DNA from: Tiliqua scincoides
Taxonomy: Eukaryota > Chordata > Lepidosauria > Squamata > Scincidae
Reading direction: 5' to 3'
NCBI RefSeq assembly: GCF_035046505.1
Contig: NC_089821.1
Span: 33,280,348-33,344,347 of the forward strand
DNA: 64,000 nt
Position numbers and translations under genes: made by a program. Below the pieces are notes generated by a model that was not told the origin of the DNA, did not search any database, and was given only the letters and a program-made list of their open reading frames with translations. Positions 22,642-33,199 of this stretch are shown here, in pieces; position 1 is the stretch's first letter; each line of letters starts with the position of its first letter.

Positions 22642-24854
22642 AGGGGGGGTGGAGCTAACTTTCAGCAAAGTTGCAGTGAACTTTGGGGATTCCCGAAGAG
22701 ACTGCGAAATAGATATGTTTTCATGTGCCTAAACAACTAAGGCACGCTTCGGTGCCAGGAAGACGGTACGAAGAGCTGAGAGCTTGAACGGGAAGTCCTT
22801 AGAAACAGGCAATTTCAAGGATTTCTCTCTGTTTTGCTCTGTGCTGAAGCATATCTATCCCGGGCACCATCTTTGAGAAGCTCGGAGAGCTGAAAACCCG
22901 TCCTCCCACGGCCTAGATACAACAACATCGCAGCGAAAAAAGCTATTAAGAGTGAGTGAACTTGGCTCGTTAAAAAGTTTTACTGAGAACTGTAAGTAAG
23001 AAGTCTGGAGGAAGAGGAGATAATTCAAGATTATTCACACTGGCCATTAGCCACCCAGGGGGGGGAATAGGTGAACTGGTATTTCCCCTGCTGGAGTAAG
23101 TACAAGATTATTTTTTTTTTTAACCGTATGTACCGAAGAGAAATAAATAAGTAATCTTTAACGAAGGAAATAAAGTCTACCTTCATTTTCCCAGCAAAAA
23201 GCCTTTATTTAAGCCTGGACACTGCTGGTTTCAGTTTCGGTTTCTCAGCAAGAGGCTTGAATTTTTTTTTTCTTTTTTTGGTCATTTAAAGGCATACTAA
23301 CCTAATTTGACTGTGGATTTGATTGACTTTTTTTGGATATAAAAATTTGGAAAGTAGCCCTGGATACAAAATTAGAAAGTAGCCCTGCAGGAAGTGGCTC
23401 GAGTTGGTGTTGATAAAAATGGCTTTTGAAAATCTAAAAGATGATCATGAAAGCCAGGCCTTGTTGGTGGACTTTCTGATGGATTTTAGAAGAGAAATGG
23501 AGCAACAAGTCAGAGAACTCTCTGAACAAATTGGGCAAATAAGCTCCTCCCTTGTAAATTCGCGGGAACAGATTATAAACAATAGAGAAGAAAAAAGAAT
23601 GGATCAGATGTCAGGTGAAGTTAAAGAAGTGGAGTATTTTGAAATGGGACACGAGATGGAAGAAGCAATTGTTATAATAACTGGGAATCTTAAGGAAGAA
23701 AAAAGACGAAATGTTCAGAGAGCAAGCTGTCTCAAGAAGAGGAAGAATTTATGGATTGAATTCAAGAATAACAGAATGAAAAAGAAGAAAGAAAAACAGA
23801 CTGGGGGACTTAAGAAGAAAAAGAAGCAGTGGAAGAACCAGTAGGAGGACTAAGAGGGAACACCAATAAGATAGAGTACAAAGTAAACAATAAGAAGAAG
23901 GGCGAAATGGTTGAATAATAAATAGAATTTTTTTTTTAAACATATTAAATTAAAATAGATGCAAATGAAAATTTGAAATATAAATATTGTGGAAATTAAG
24001 TGGTATTAAGATAAATATTTTATTAATTAGATTAAACTAAAGTGGATGAAAAGGGAATTTGGAATATAAGTATTGTGAAAATTAAAGTGGTAAATATATG
24101 AAATAAATTAGATGGAACTGCAATTTTGGAATATAAGTATTGTGTAAAATATAGTGGTATTAAGACAAATAAAAGGGTTATTTTATAAAAAAGAAGGTAA
24201 ATAAAATAAATTATAGATGTCAATTTATTTTGGAGAAAATATTAAACCTGTATTTTGGGTTAATAAATATGTGGTGGATAAGCGAAGTATAATATTATTG
24301 TAATTGGAGATATTTGTTTTTAGATGTGATATTAGAAATTAAGAATCAGATAAGAGATTGTATTTTAGAGGTTAGTTTAGTGGTAAGAAGAGTCTATAAG
24401 TAAAAATTTGAAGCCTTTTTTGATTGGATAGTTATGGAAAATGATGTATAACATGTTATAAGAGATATTGAAGGAGGTAATACCATGGTAATCGGAGACT
24501 TCTTTTTTAGATGTCATATTAGAAATTAAGAATCAGATAAGAAAGATTTTATTTTAGAGACTAGTTTAGTGGTAAGAAGAGTGTATAAGTAAAAGTTTGA
24601 AGTGTTTTTTTATGATGGGATAGATAAGGTTAGAGGAAAAATATGGAATGTTAAAGTATTAACCAGTTGGGTTAAAGAATATGATAATTTTTGTATTGAT
24701 TATTAATTTCGTTTGGATTAATGTTTGTTGTAATTGATGGCCACCACCCTCGTGTGTAACCTATGTAGTCCTAGCCCTAAGTCTATCCAATTTTCCTTAC
24801 CTGTATCTGTAATAAATAAATAAAGCATTATATTAAAAAAAAAAAAAAAAAAAA
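22642..24854 (+). mobile_element. L1-type retrotransposon with ORF1 only, perfect 18-bp target duplication
   Basis: The sequence AGAACATGCACTGTGGGG occurs at 22624-22641 and 24855-24872, exactly flanking the element. It has an L1-like GC-rich 5' leader and a short ORF1 (23404-23844) with a coiled-coil-like charged N-terminus (DFLMDFRREMEQQVRELSEQ) and a Lys-rich end. An AT-rich segment with two tandemly repeated blocks follows, then a tail with AATAAATAAATAAAGC and a ~22-base A run. No endonuclease or reverse-transcriptase frame is present. The pattern resembles a half-L1 (HAL1-like) non-autonomous derivative moved in trans. The perfect duplication implies a young insertion. Confidence 0.8.
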
Positions 24855-24872
24855 AGAACATGCACTGTGGGG

Positions 24873-25314
24873 CATGGAAGATTGCTCTGATTTGGTTGTA
24901 GCACATGGTAAAGAAAAGCAGTGGATTTGTAAATTGCAGCATACTAGACACCTTTCCTTCTTTATATGTACATACCTAATTCATTTCTGAAAACATATTC
25001 ATATAGTGAAATCTGGATAATGGATACAATCATTTCCTTAATTCAGTGGGGAAAATTCTAACTCATTTCAAAGCCATTCCATGTTCACCTCAAAACCACT
25101 TTAAATACTTAATAACATAAGGAAAAAGTTGCATGACACAATAAAATAACATTTAGTAATGACATCGTACAGCGTCAAAAAAGTTTTAAAGTTGATGAAA
25201 ATGTTTCAGAAGTTCTAACATCACATAATGAGGTTGAGCACCTCAAACTTTAATTGCAAAATATGAGCAACTCTCTTGCCTTTCACCTGTTTCTTCCAAT
25301 TTTCCAATGCTTTT
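24873..25314. other. No recognised feature
   Basis: AT-rich sequence between the L1-like element and the RTE-like LINE. Confidence 0.4.
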
Positions 25315-26179
25315 AAAAAGTCTTCTTTGGTCATGGTTCAGGATGTGGACTCACCTACCTACATTGCAATCTCTGTGCATGAGCTGGAAGTTGTCCATGA
25401 CTTTGTGTACCTTGGCTCAAGAATCTCTGACACTCTTTCTCTGGATACCGAGCTAAACAAACGCGTCAGTAACATAGCTACCACATTTTCCAGACTCACA
25501 AAGGGAGTCTGTCCAACAAAAAGCTGACGGAACATACCAAGATCCAGGTCTACAGAGCTTGCATCTTGAGTACACTTCTGTACTGCAGCGAGTCATGGAC
25601 TCTTCGCTCACAACAGGAGAAGAAGCTGAACACTTTCCACATGCGCTGCCTTCGAGGCATCCTCGGTATCACCTGGCAGGACAAAGTTCCAAACAACACA
25701 GTCCTGGAACAAGCTGGAATCCCCAGTGTGTACACAGTGCTGAAACAGACGCCTGCGTTGGCTTGGTCATGTCGTGAGAATGGGCGATGGTCGGATCCCA
25801 AAGGATCTCCTCTATGGAGAACTTGTGCAGGGAAAGCGCCCTACGGGTAGACCACAGCTGCGCTACAAGGATATCTGCAAGAGGGATCTGAAAGCCTTAG
25901 GAATGAACCTCAACAGATGGGAAAACCTTGGCCTCTGGGCATTCAACTTGGAGGCAGGCTGTGCAGCATGGCCTTTCCCAGTCTGAAGAGACACTTTGCC
26001 AACAGACTGAGGCAAAGAGGCAAAGAAGGAAGGCCAATAGCCAGGGAGACAGACCAGGGACAGACTGCACTTTTTCCCTGTGTGGAAGGGATTGTCACTC
26101 CCGAATCGGCCTTTTCAGCCACACTAGATGCTGTGCCAGAGCGCGATACCATAGTCTTTCGAGACTGAAGGTTGCCAAC
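25315..26179 (+). mobile_element. RTE-like LINE, 3' third
   Basis: Frames encode the end of a reverse transcriptase (VHDFVYLGSRISDTLSLDTE, then LYCSESWTLRSQQEKKLNTF, then CLRGILGITWQDKVPNNTVL), followed by WLGHV-type and TGRPQLRYKDICKRDLKALG motifs and a final CxxC-H-C knuckle (LCGRDCHSRIGLFSHTRCC). It ends with ATACCATAGTCTTTCGAGAC and TGAAGGTTGCCAACA. Frameshifted and 5'-truncated. Four other elements in the window share this tail. The clade is inferred from the C-terminal organisation. Confidence 0.8.
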
Positions 26180-26245
26180 AAACTTCATCCTCTAAAAGGC
26201 ACTGGTCGTCAACCTTTTTCATGCCTCAACAGCGATAGATAAATG

Positions 26246-26271
26246 GATAGAGGGAGGGAGGGAGGGAGGCT
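26246..26271. repeat. (GAGG)n simple repeat
   Basis: GATAGAGGGAGGGAGGGAGG tract. Confidence 0.8.
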
Positions 26272-26827
26272 GGGGACTCACCTTTGAGTTCTCCATTAAT
26301 TTATATAGATTCCTTTCCTTTGCATTTCAAAGTGTGTTCCTAGGAACCCAGGGGCTCCATGAGCACATTATTAGTGGCCACCATCTGCTTGGCGCTGCAT
26401 CACCCCACACATGCACTTGTGAGCCTCTCCAAGTCTCCGTTTAGAAGTGTAAAGGGCTCCAGAGACCACAAAGTTTGAGAACCACTGCTTTACATCTACA
26501 TATGCTGAATTGTTCCTGTGTTTGCAGTCTTACCATGTTCAATCATGTGCAAGCCCGCAGGCAGGAAAGGAATATATTTTGTGATTTCAACAACTGCAAA
26601 CAGTTTCCAGCAATATGTTGTTGTGCATCACGGCCACGTTGTATGGTTGTGCAGGTTGTGCACTGCACAAGGGTGCCATGTCTAAGGGGGCACCATTCAC
26701 ATAGGAAGGAGGAGGAATACCAGCAGAAGGGGATGAATTTGCCTTACATGCCCAAGAAGGAGTTCCAGGAGATAAGATCAAGTTTCAGATTTCTCCCCCA
26801 GTAGGACAGCAAGCACAGGTTTTAGAG

Positions 26828-27354
26828 CAGTGGTTCTCAAACTTTTAACACTGGGACCCACTTTTTAGAATGAGAATCTGATAGGACCCACTGAAAGTGA
26901 CGTCATGACCAGAAGTGACAACATCAAGCAGGAAATTTTTTAACAAACCTAGGCTGCAATCCTAACCACACCCAGGAGTAAGTCTCATTGACTGTCATTG
27001 TTAAAAGCATTTACATAGTAGGGCGCAATCCTAACCAACATTCCAGCACTGGCATAGCTGTGCCAGTGGAGCATGTACTGCATCCTGCAGTTGGGTGGGA
27101 CTCATAGAGGCCTCCTCAAAGTAAGGGACTGTCTGTTCCCTTACCTTGGAGTTGCATTGCCCTTATGTCAGTGCTGGAAAGTTGGTTAGGATTGCTGCCG
27201 TAGCCTGTTAAAAGTACATATCTGTAACATTTCCCCCAATGCAGTCACATGCCAGTGTAATATATTAAAAATAAAATATTGAAATGAATGGGTACCCACC
27301 AGAAATGGGCCTGTGACCTACCTAGTGGGTCTTGGTCCACAGTTTGAGAAACTG
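26828..27354. mobile_element. hAT-Charlie-type MITE with nested insertions
   Basis: CAGTGGTTCTCAAACTTTT at the left and CAGTTTGAGAAACTG at the right. Flanking 8-mers TTTTAGAG (26820-26827) and CTTTAGAG (27355-27362). Nested within are a short CAATCC-type MITE (about 26951-27010) and a Harbinger-like MITE (27021-27199). Confidence 0.82.
27021..27199. mobile_element. PIF/Harbinger-like MITE nested in a hAT element
   Basis: GGGCGCAATCCTAACCAAC to GTTGGTTAGGATTGCTGCC, with the internal CTTTCCAG/CTGGAAAG inverted motifs. GTA on both sides. Confidence 0.65.
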
Positions 27355-27432
27355 CTTTAGAGGATAGGCTTGCACTTTAATTTGGATATCTGGTGACTAT
27401 GCCCCCCACCCCTGCACAACTTTATGCCTGGG

Positions 27433-28466
27433 CAGGATGACCAGATGTCCTCTTTTTCCATGACATGCCCTCTTTTTTAGCCTCATGTCCTGGAAAAGAA
27501 CTTACACGTCCTCCTATTCCCTGTAAGCACATAGTCTTCTTGCAAATAATAATTCTATGCAATAAATTCTAGGTAACATACTTTTGAATTTAATAATAAG
27601 TAGTAGTAGTTGGCAACCTTCAGTCCCGAAAGACTATGGTATCGCGCTCTGAATGGTGGTTCTGGAACAGCGTCTAGTGTGGCTGAAAAGGCCGATTCAG
27701 GAGTGACAATCCCTTCCACACTGGGAGCAAGTGCAGTCTGTCCCTGGTCTGTCTCCCTGGCTATGGGCCTTCCTTCTTTGCCTCTTTGCCTCAGTCTGTT
27801 GGCCAAGTGTCTCTTCAAACTGGGAAAGGCCATGCTGCACAGCCTGTCTCCAAGCGGGCCGCTCAGAAGCCAGGGCTTCCCACTTGTTGAGGTCACTCCT
27901 AAAGCCTTCAGATCCCTCTTGCAGATGTCCTTGTATCGCAGCTATGGTCTACCTGTAGGGTGCTTTCCTTGCACGAGTTCTCCATAGAGGAGATCCTTTG
28001 GGATCCGGCCATCATCCATTCTCACGACATGACCGAGCCAACGCAGGCATCTCTGTTTCAGCAGTGCATACATGCTAGGGATTCCAGCTCGTTCCAGGAC
28101 TGTGTTGTTTGGAACTTTGTCCTGCCAGGTGATGCCGAGAATGCATGTGCATGTGGAAAGCATTCATTTTCCTCTCCTGTTGTGAGCGAAGAGTCCATGA
28201 CTCGCTGCAGTACAGAAGTGTACTCACTTAGTTCTCCATAGAGGAGATCCTTTGGGATCCGGCCATCATCCATTCTCACGAGATGACCGAGCCAACGCAG
28301 GCGCCCCTGTTTCAGCAATGCATACATGCTAGGGATTCCGGCACATTCCAGGAATAATAAGTAATATAGTGTTTAACCAATATATGAATGTTTTTAGCTT
28401 TTGTTTGGCCATGTCCTTTAATTTTCTTGGATGTCCTACATTTTGGGGTGACATCTGGTCACCCTG
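27433..28466. mobile_element. hAT-type element split by a LINE insertion
   Basis: A perfect 8-bp duplication TGCCTGGG flanks it (27425-27432, 28467-28474). Ends are CAGGATGACCAGATGTCCTC and GACATCTGGTCACCCTG. The hAT portion is about 0.3 kb. The middle (27610-28352) is an inverted RTE-like LINE. Confidence 0.8.
27610..28352 (-). mobile_element. RTE-like LINE 3' end with internal repeat, nested in a hAT element
   Basis: Complement of the tail TTGGCAACCTTCAGTCCCG at the left edge. The minus strand encodes CLRWLGHVVRMDDGRIPKDL, LYGELVQGKHPTGRP and GITWQDKVPNNTVLERAGIP. The ~120-bp block beginning GTTCTCCATAGAGGAGATCC occurs twice (27978-28104 and 28231-28350), so the copy has an internal duplication or is two joined fragments. 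Confidence 0.85.
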
Positions 28467-28559
28467 TGCCTGGGTGGAGATGCCCTCCTAGGCATGTCTA
28501 TTCAGAAGTGTACATATAAATACACTGAGTGTCACCGAGGCTCCTGCCAGCCAAAACAT

Positions 28560-28785
28560 TCCGCGGTTTGGCCAGGGAAGTGCGTTGCAAAACAAGCCTT
28601 CACGTGCTGGGCTCTGCAGCCAATCGCCGCGACCGCCTCTCAGACACCCGCGAGGAGGAGCCAAGCGCTGCCCTTCTTCTTGCAGGATAAATTCCCAGGG
28701 CTCGGAGGCGTGCCTGCTCATTGTGCGTAGGCTGAAGTAGAAGCGCAGCGGGCGGAAGACCAGGCAGCCAGGCGTCTTTATCGGC
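28560..28785 (+). promoter_or_regulatory. CpG-rich promoter and likely non-coding exon 1 of the second CD59-like gene
   Basis: CpG-dense block with GCAGCCAATCGCCGCG (CCAAT box near 28621), an AT-rich GGATAAATTCCC element about 60 bp on, and GGAGGCGTGCCTGCTC. It ends at a consensus-like donor, CGGC|GTAAGT, at 28786. The CCAAT-to-donor distance (~165 bp) is close to that at the first copy (~190 bp), and GGCGYGCCTGCT occurs at a similar place in both. The signal-peptide exon is about 9.6 kb downstream. Confidence 0.55.
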
Positions 28786-28870
28786 GTAAGTGGCAGAGGG
28801 ATCGCTTTCTCTTAACTAATGCTGGAGCAGCTTTTCTGCTTCATATAGATATCATTGTAAAGGGAGGTTG

Positions 28871-29114
28871 CAGTGGCGTAGCTAGAGGAGGGACAAAGGA
28901 CTTTTTTCAGGGAGCCTCCCCCGCCCCTTCCCTCCCCCGGTCCAGTGGCATAGCTGGAGGGGGGCAAAGCACTAAGTTTTGCAGGGAACCCCAACTGCAG
29001 AGTGCAAGCGCCCCCTTCCCCGTTTTGCTCCCTTCTCTCGGAATGGCTGAAAGGGGGAGGGGGCGCTTGCACTCTGCAGTTGGGGTTCCCTGCAAAACTG
29101 AGTGCTTTGCCCTC
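28871..29114. mobile_element. MITEs with CAGTGGCRTAGCTRGAGG ends at the head of a minisatellite
   Basis: CAGTGGCGTAGCTAGAGGAG at 28871 is followed by CAGTGGCATAGCTGGAGGGG near 28945. A palindromic body then contains CCAACTGCAGAGTGCAAGCG and its complement CGCTTGCACTCTGCAGTTGG. It ends in TCTAGCTATGCCACTG. No clean target duplication is visible because the array adjoins it. Confidence 0.65.
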
Positions 29115-30010
29115 CTCTAGCTATGCCACTGGACGGGGGGTGGGGAAGGGATGGGTGAGGCTCCCTGCAAAGCGCTTTGCCCTCCTCTAGCTATGCCACT
29201 GGACGGGGGGGGAGGGACGGGTGAGGCTCCCTGCAAAGCGCTTTGCCTTCCTCTAGCTATGCCACTGGACGGCGGGGAGGGACGGGTGAGGCTCCCTGCA
29301 AAGCGCTTTGCCCTCCTCTACCTATGCCACTGGACGGGGGGGGAGGGACGGGTGAGGCTCCCTGCAAAGCGCTTTGCCTTCCTCTAGCTATGCCACTGGA
29401 CGGGGGGGGGAGGGACGGGTGAGGCTCCCTGCAAAGCGCTTTGCCTTCCTCTAGCTATGCCACTGGACGGGGGGGGAGGGACGGGTGAGGCTCCCTGCAA
29501 AGCGCTTTGCCTTCCTCTAGCTATGCCACTGGACGGGGGGGGAGGGACGGGTGAGGCTCCCTGCAAAGCGCTTTGCCCTCCTCTAGCTATGCCACTGGAC
29601 GGGGGGGGGAGGGACGGGTGAGGCTCCCTGCAAAGCGCTTTGCCCTCCTCTAGCTATGCCACTGGACGGGGGAGGAGGGACGGGTGAGGCTCCCTGCAAA
29701 GCGCTTTGCCCTCCTCTAGCTATGCCACTGGACGGGGGGGAGGGACGGGTGAGGCTCCCTGCAAAGCGCTTTGCCTTCCTCTAGCTATGCCACTGGACGG
29801 GGGGGGGAGGGACGGGTGAGGCTCCCTGCAAAACGGAGTGCTTTGCCCCCTCTAGCTATGCCACTGGACGGGGGTGGGGAAGGAATGTGTGAGACTGCCT
29901 GCCAAACTGAGTGCTCTGCCCACTCTAGCTATGCCACTGGATGGGGGGGGAAGGGATGGGTGAGGCTGCCTGCCAAACTTAGTGCTTTGCCCGCCTCTAG
30001 CTATGCCACT
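29095..30010 (+). repeat. Minisatellite, ~66-bp units built from the right end of the MITE
   Basis: About 14 units, each holding TCTAGCTATGCCACTGGACG, a G-run of variable length, GAGGGACGGGTGAGGCTCCC and TGCAAAGCGCTTTGCC. Most units are nearly identical; the last four drift (AACTGAGTGCT and AACTTAGTGCT variants). Repetitive frames such as LPAKRFALL and QGASPVPPPPSSGI are by-products. Confidence 0.93.
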
Positions 30011-30075
30011 GTACCCAGGGGAGGGAGGACTGCCATGCACCAGGATTCACCAAATGGGGAAAAGCATCACGCATG

Positions 30076-30248
30076 CAGTGGCGTAGCTAGAGGGAGTGCA
30101 AAACACTAAGTTTTGCAGGGAGTCTCACTACAGCGTACAGGGGCAACGCCTCTGTTTTGCTTCCCCTGCCCAGAATGACTCCGAAGGGGAGGGGGCCCCT
30201 TGAATGCTGCAGAACTTAGTGCTTTGACCCCCTCTATCTACGCCACTG
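30076..30248. mobile_element. Intact-looking short MITE with CAGTGGCGTAGCTAGAGG ends
   Basis: CAGTGGCGTAGCTAGAGGGA to CTATCTACGCCACTG. The inner inverted pair is CAAAACACTAAGTTTTGCAG and AACTTAGTGCTTTG. The centre (GTTTTGCTTCCC, GAATGACTCCGAAGGG) matches 10741-10879. It closes the repeat cluster on the right, as 10741-10879 does in the first gene. Confidence 0.75.
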
Positions 30249-30416
30249 GGTGGATGGCTGCTATAGCGAAGGAAGCTAGCAAGGCGCACCACCCGTTTTG
30301 GGCGTTTTTGCTGGTGCCTGGAGCCGGGAGAGGACCCTTGGCAGCTCTTCAGTGGGGAGAGTGCAGAAGCGTCTTCGCTTCCTTCCTATGTTAAGACTTG
30401 GCAACAGTGGCTGGTG

Positions 30417-33115
30417 TCGTCATCATCATCATCATCAACCTTTATTAGGCATAGACATAAATACAAGTAAGCAAACAGAAATGGCCTGCCCCTGACAAGC
30501 AGGTTTCCACAGCTCATATATTAACAGCCCTATGAGGAACAGCAGATTTAACTTTGCATCTCCGCAACATAACGGTAATCAGCAAATTGAATAATAATTG
30601 ACTTAACAGAAGTAGAAAGAAGGAATGCAAAGTTGCACCATTGCAGGTAGATCCACCTTTTGGAGTACCTTCGAACTTAATTAACTTGTGAACTGGGCTC
30701 CAGTGCCAGTAAAGATTTCAGTCTCTAGATAATTTATTCATATGGGGACAAGAAATTGTTTCCCCCAGAATTATTCATAATGGCACATAATTCGACATGC
30801 TACCATACTCTCATCCTTCAGAAAAGCCTTTTCGTTTTGATCAAGCCAGGAGGTACACTTAACACTACATCCCTCATGTTTTGAGGGCTTAATAGATGTT
30901 ATGCACAGAAGTGAACTGATTGGGATGGCAAAACCAACCTCAGTAAAAAGGGTAGATGGTCACTATCTAAATCAGGGAATGCTTAAAGGCTTTCCACTGA
31001 GGGAAGTAAATCATTGCAGACCAAGATGTAATAAATAGTGCTACACCTTGCTCATGCCATAAAAGTAAATTCCCCTGGGTGATGCCCAGGCATGGCCCCA
31101 TTCAGAATACTGAGGTTGAATCTTTTAGCCATAGCTAGCAGTTGAAAACCAGCAAAGCTTGCTTTACACTCCTTAGAAAGACGTGGAAAGTGCAAGTTAA
31201 TTTGTTTGTAGCCCTGGTCCACCACATGCCTGTTGGCATTCTCTTTTGAGGGATGTTGATTTGAGCCAGTACAGGTGTTAGAATCTGCCAGATTATCTAA
31301 GATTAAATCTTCAACATACTGTTCCAAGTCAGCCCAAGTCTTACTAATACAGACGTTTGTTGGGGAGTGAGAGAAACATTGACCGCCAAGACTATTTGAG
31401 CACCTAATTCAAAGCAAACAGCCATGGCTTGACTGCCCAAGGGGTGTATCTCTTTGCATCTAATGCATATAGAAGTGGAGACCAAGATACCCAAACCCCC
31501 TTCAGCATCCCTAACCCTGCCCCTGGGATTGCCCCATTGCTGAAGGAATGGTAACCATCAACACTAAGTTCATTGTCCAGGTTTCCTGAAGCAGGATATC
31601 ATAATTCCGGTGGAAAAAGGAAGAACCCTGACTTTTGCAACAGCCCCAGCCTGCAATATTCCAGGATGCATTTTCCAAAGGTTGCCCTAAATTCAATTCA
31701 GACTTTTCTTTGTGCAGTCATACTGAACCTGCTTCTCCCTGCTATTGTTTAGTGTTGTGTTCTTCAATTATCATAGAAAGTTCAGGGTCATCCGAACAAT
31801 CACATTGGACCTTAATGCTCTTCTGTTCATTATAACAGTTGGTTCCAACTGGGGTTGAGGCCCCTCCACAGAGGACAGTCCCTTTTTTTTAGGGTCTCCT
31901 TTGACAGATTGTAAACAGAAGAATTGGAAGCAGGCAGGTGAACATTGGTAGTAGATGACTGTTTGATACCTTTAGGGGAGAAAACCAGTGATACTGGTCA
32001 TGTGGTCATAGTATCATTCTTCAGGAGATAGGGAACCAAAAGAAGACAGAAGTTTAGCATCCATTTCATCTTCTGTCAGGCCAGGTTTAATGTCAGTCTT
32101 ATCAAGTTCATCATTAGAAATTAGGGGGGATGGCTTATTTGGAGTAGCAGGAGGGTTTAAGAGTTTTGCATTAGTCAGCTCCATTTGCAAAGATGGATCT
32201 AATAGTGTAGATTGATCTAATAGACTTCGTAGGGCTCCAGATTTCTCATTCGAAGTCCACATCAGATTTTCTGTTATCTCCTTATGGCCCTTTTTTTTTC
32301 TCTTGAAATTTGGAAGAGCAAGCTTCTGTAATGAGGAATTGTAGAAGTATTGTTGTAGACTAATCGCAAAGCCAATTAACTCAGGAGCCTGCGCAAAAAG
32401 CAATCTTGGAACACTATTCATGTGAAAATAATGGAGAAAATGGTCCTGGCTTCCCACACTGGGCAGCCTTTCCAGCTTTTGGAGATCTATCACTGAAGGA
32501 GCCTTCCTGAGGAGAAATGCTAGATGTTGTCTAGCCCTCCATTTGGTGGACCAATCAATGTGTCTCCCCATAAAGGAGGAGATATTGATGGCTAGGCTCT
32601 TTGTATCATAAATGAGAGCAACAGAATCTATCCCAGAAGTTGTCTGTAAGATATTACCATCTGGCTGCACATCTGGAGTAACCCTTCTGTTTGTAGATCC
32701 GTTCTCCCTATCACACGCCAAAGGTTTCAACAAGTTGTCTGGCTGAATGTTTTTATCCTTCTCCTGGAGCAAGTCTGTAATACACTCAAGCTGACTAGTT
32801 ATTACTTGAAGTATCTCAGCCACAAGGAAAGTCTGATGTATTAACAAATCAATGTCCTTATTTTCTCTGGGTTTATTAACACCCTTCGAGCTTGATAAGC
32901 CACTAGCCACCTGGGTAACTTTAGGGGAAGTTTGCCTTAAAGAGCCCGGAGTCTCTGTGAGAACAGCCTCCAGGTGGTCAAAACTGTTCTGCTTTTTTTA
33001 ATGGCGACTTTGTTGGTGAAAAAAAATTGTCAAGCTTGGATTTCTTGCTTGCTGGAAATAACTTTTTACCCTCCTCACCCTCCTGAAGATAAGTCCTTTT
33101 CCGTCCCATGGCACT
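30417..33115 (-). mobile_element. LINE lacking the reverse transcriptase, (GAT)n tail
   Basis: Read on the minus strand: an ORF1-like region starts near 33112 (MGRKRTYLQEGEEGKK) and continues as an open frame of 298 aa (32014-32910). An endonuclease-type region follows (31050-31690), with SWNIAGWG, ILLQETW, LNGAMPGHHPGEFTFMA and a final SDHLPFLLRL. About 0.5 kb then leads to TAATAAAGGTTGATGATG and a (GAT)n end at 30417. No reverse-transcriptase motif is seen. The frames carry a few breaks outside ORF1. The clade is uncertain: endonuclease wording fits the I/Vingi or CR1/L2 side of the tree. Confidence 0.65.
32014..32910 (-). pseudogene. LINE ORF1-like reading frame (298 aa)
   Basis: The longest continuous frame in the window. 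It includes IHQTFLVAEILQVITSQLEC, HIDWSTKWRARQHLAFLLRK and a Lys-rich KRKKKGHKE segment, with an acidic C-terminus. There is no zinc knuckle or RRM I can name. Its place upstream of the endonuclease region on the same strand makes it the ORF1 of the enclosing LINE, not a host gene. A frame interruption separates it from the in-phase start region near 33112. Confidence 0.55.
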
Positions 33116-33199
33116 TCTATCTCTTTATTTTCAGTTGGAATAACTTGCAATTGATTTTCTTGCGTTGCCGCAGAGTCTTCAGACGGAGATTGTAACTAA

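Noticed and set aside
23404-23844. A host coiled-coil protein.
   Set aside because: It sits between L1-like leader and poly(A) tail inside an exact 18-bp duplication, so it belongs to the retrotransposon.
29151-30109. Repetitive frames such as LPAKRFALL and SPVPPPPSSGIARG.
   Set aside because: Explained by the ~66-bp minisatellite. Variable G-runs change the phase between units.
32014-32910. A host gene encoded by the 298-aa minus-strand frame.
   Set aside because: It is followed on the same strand by a LINE endonuclease and a (GAT)n tail, so it is best read as a LINE ORF1.
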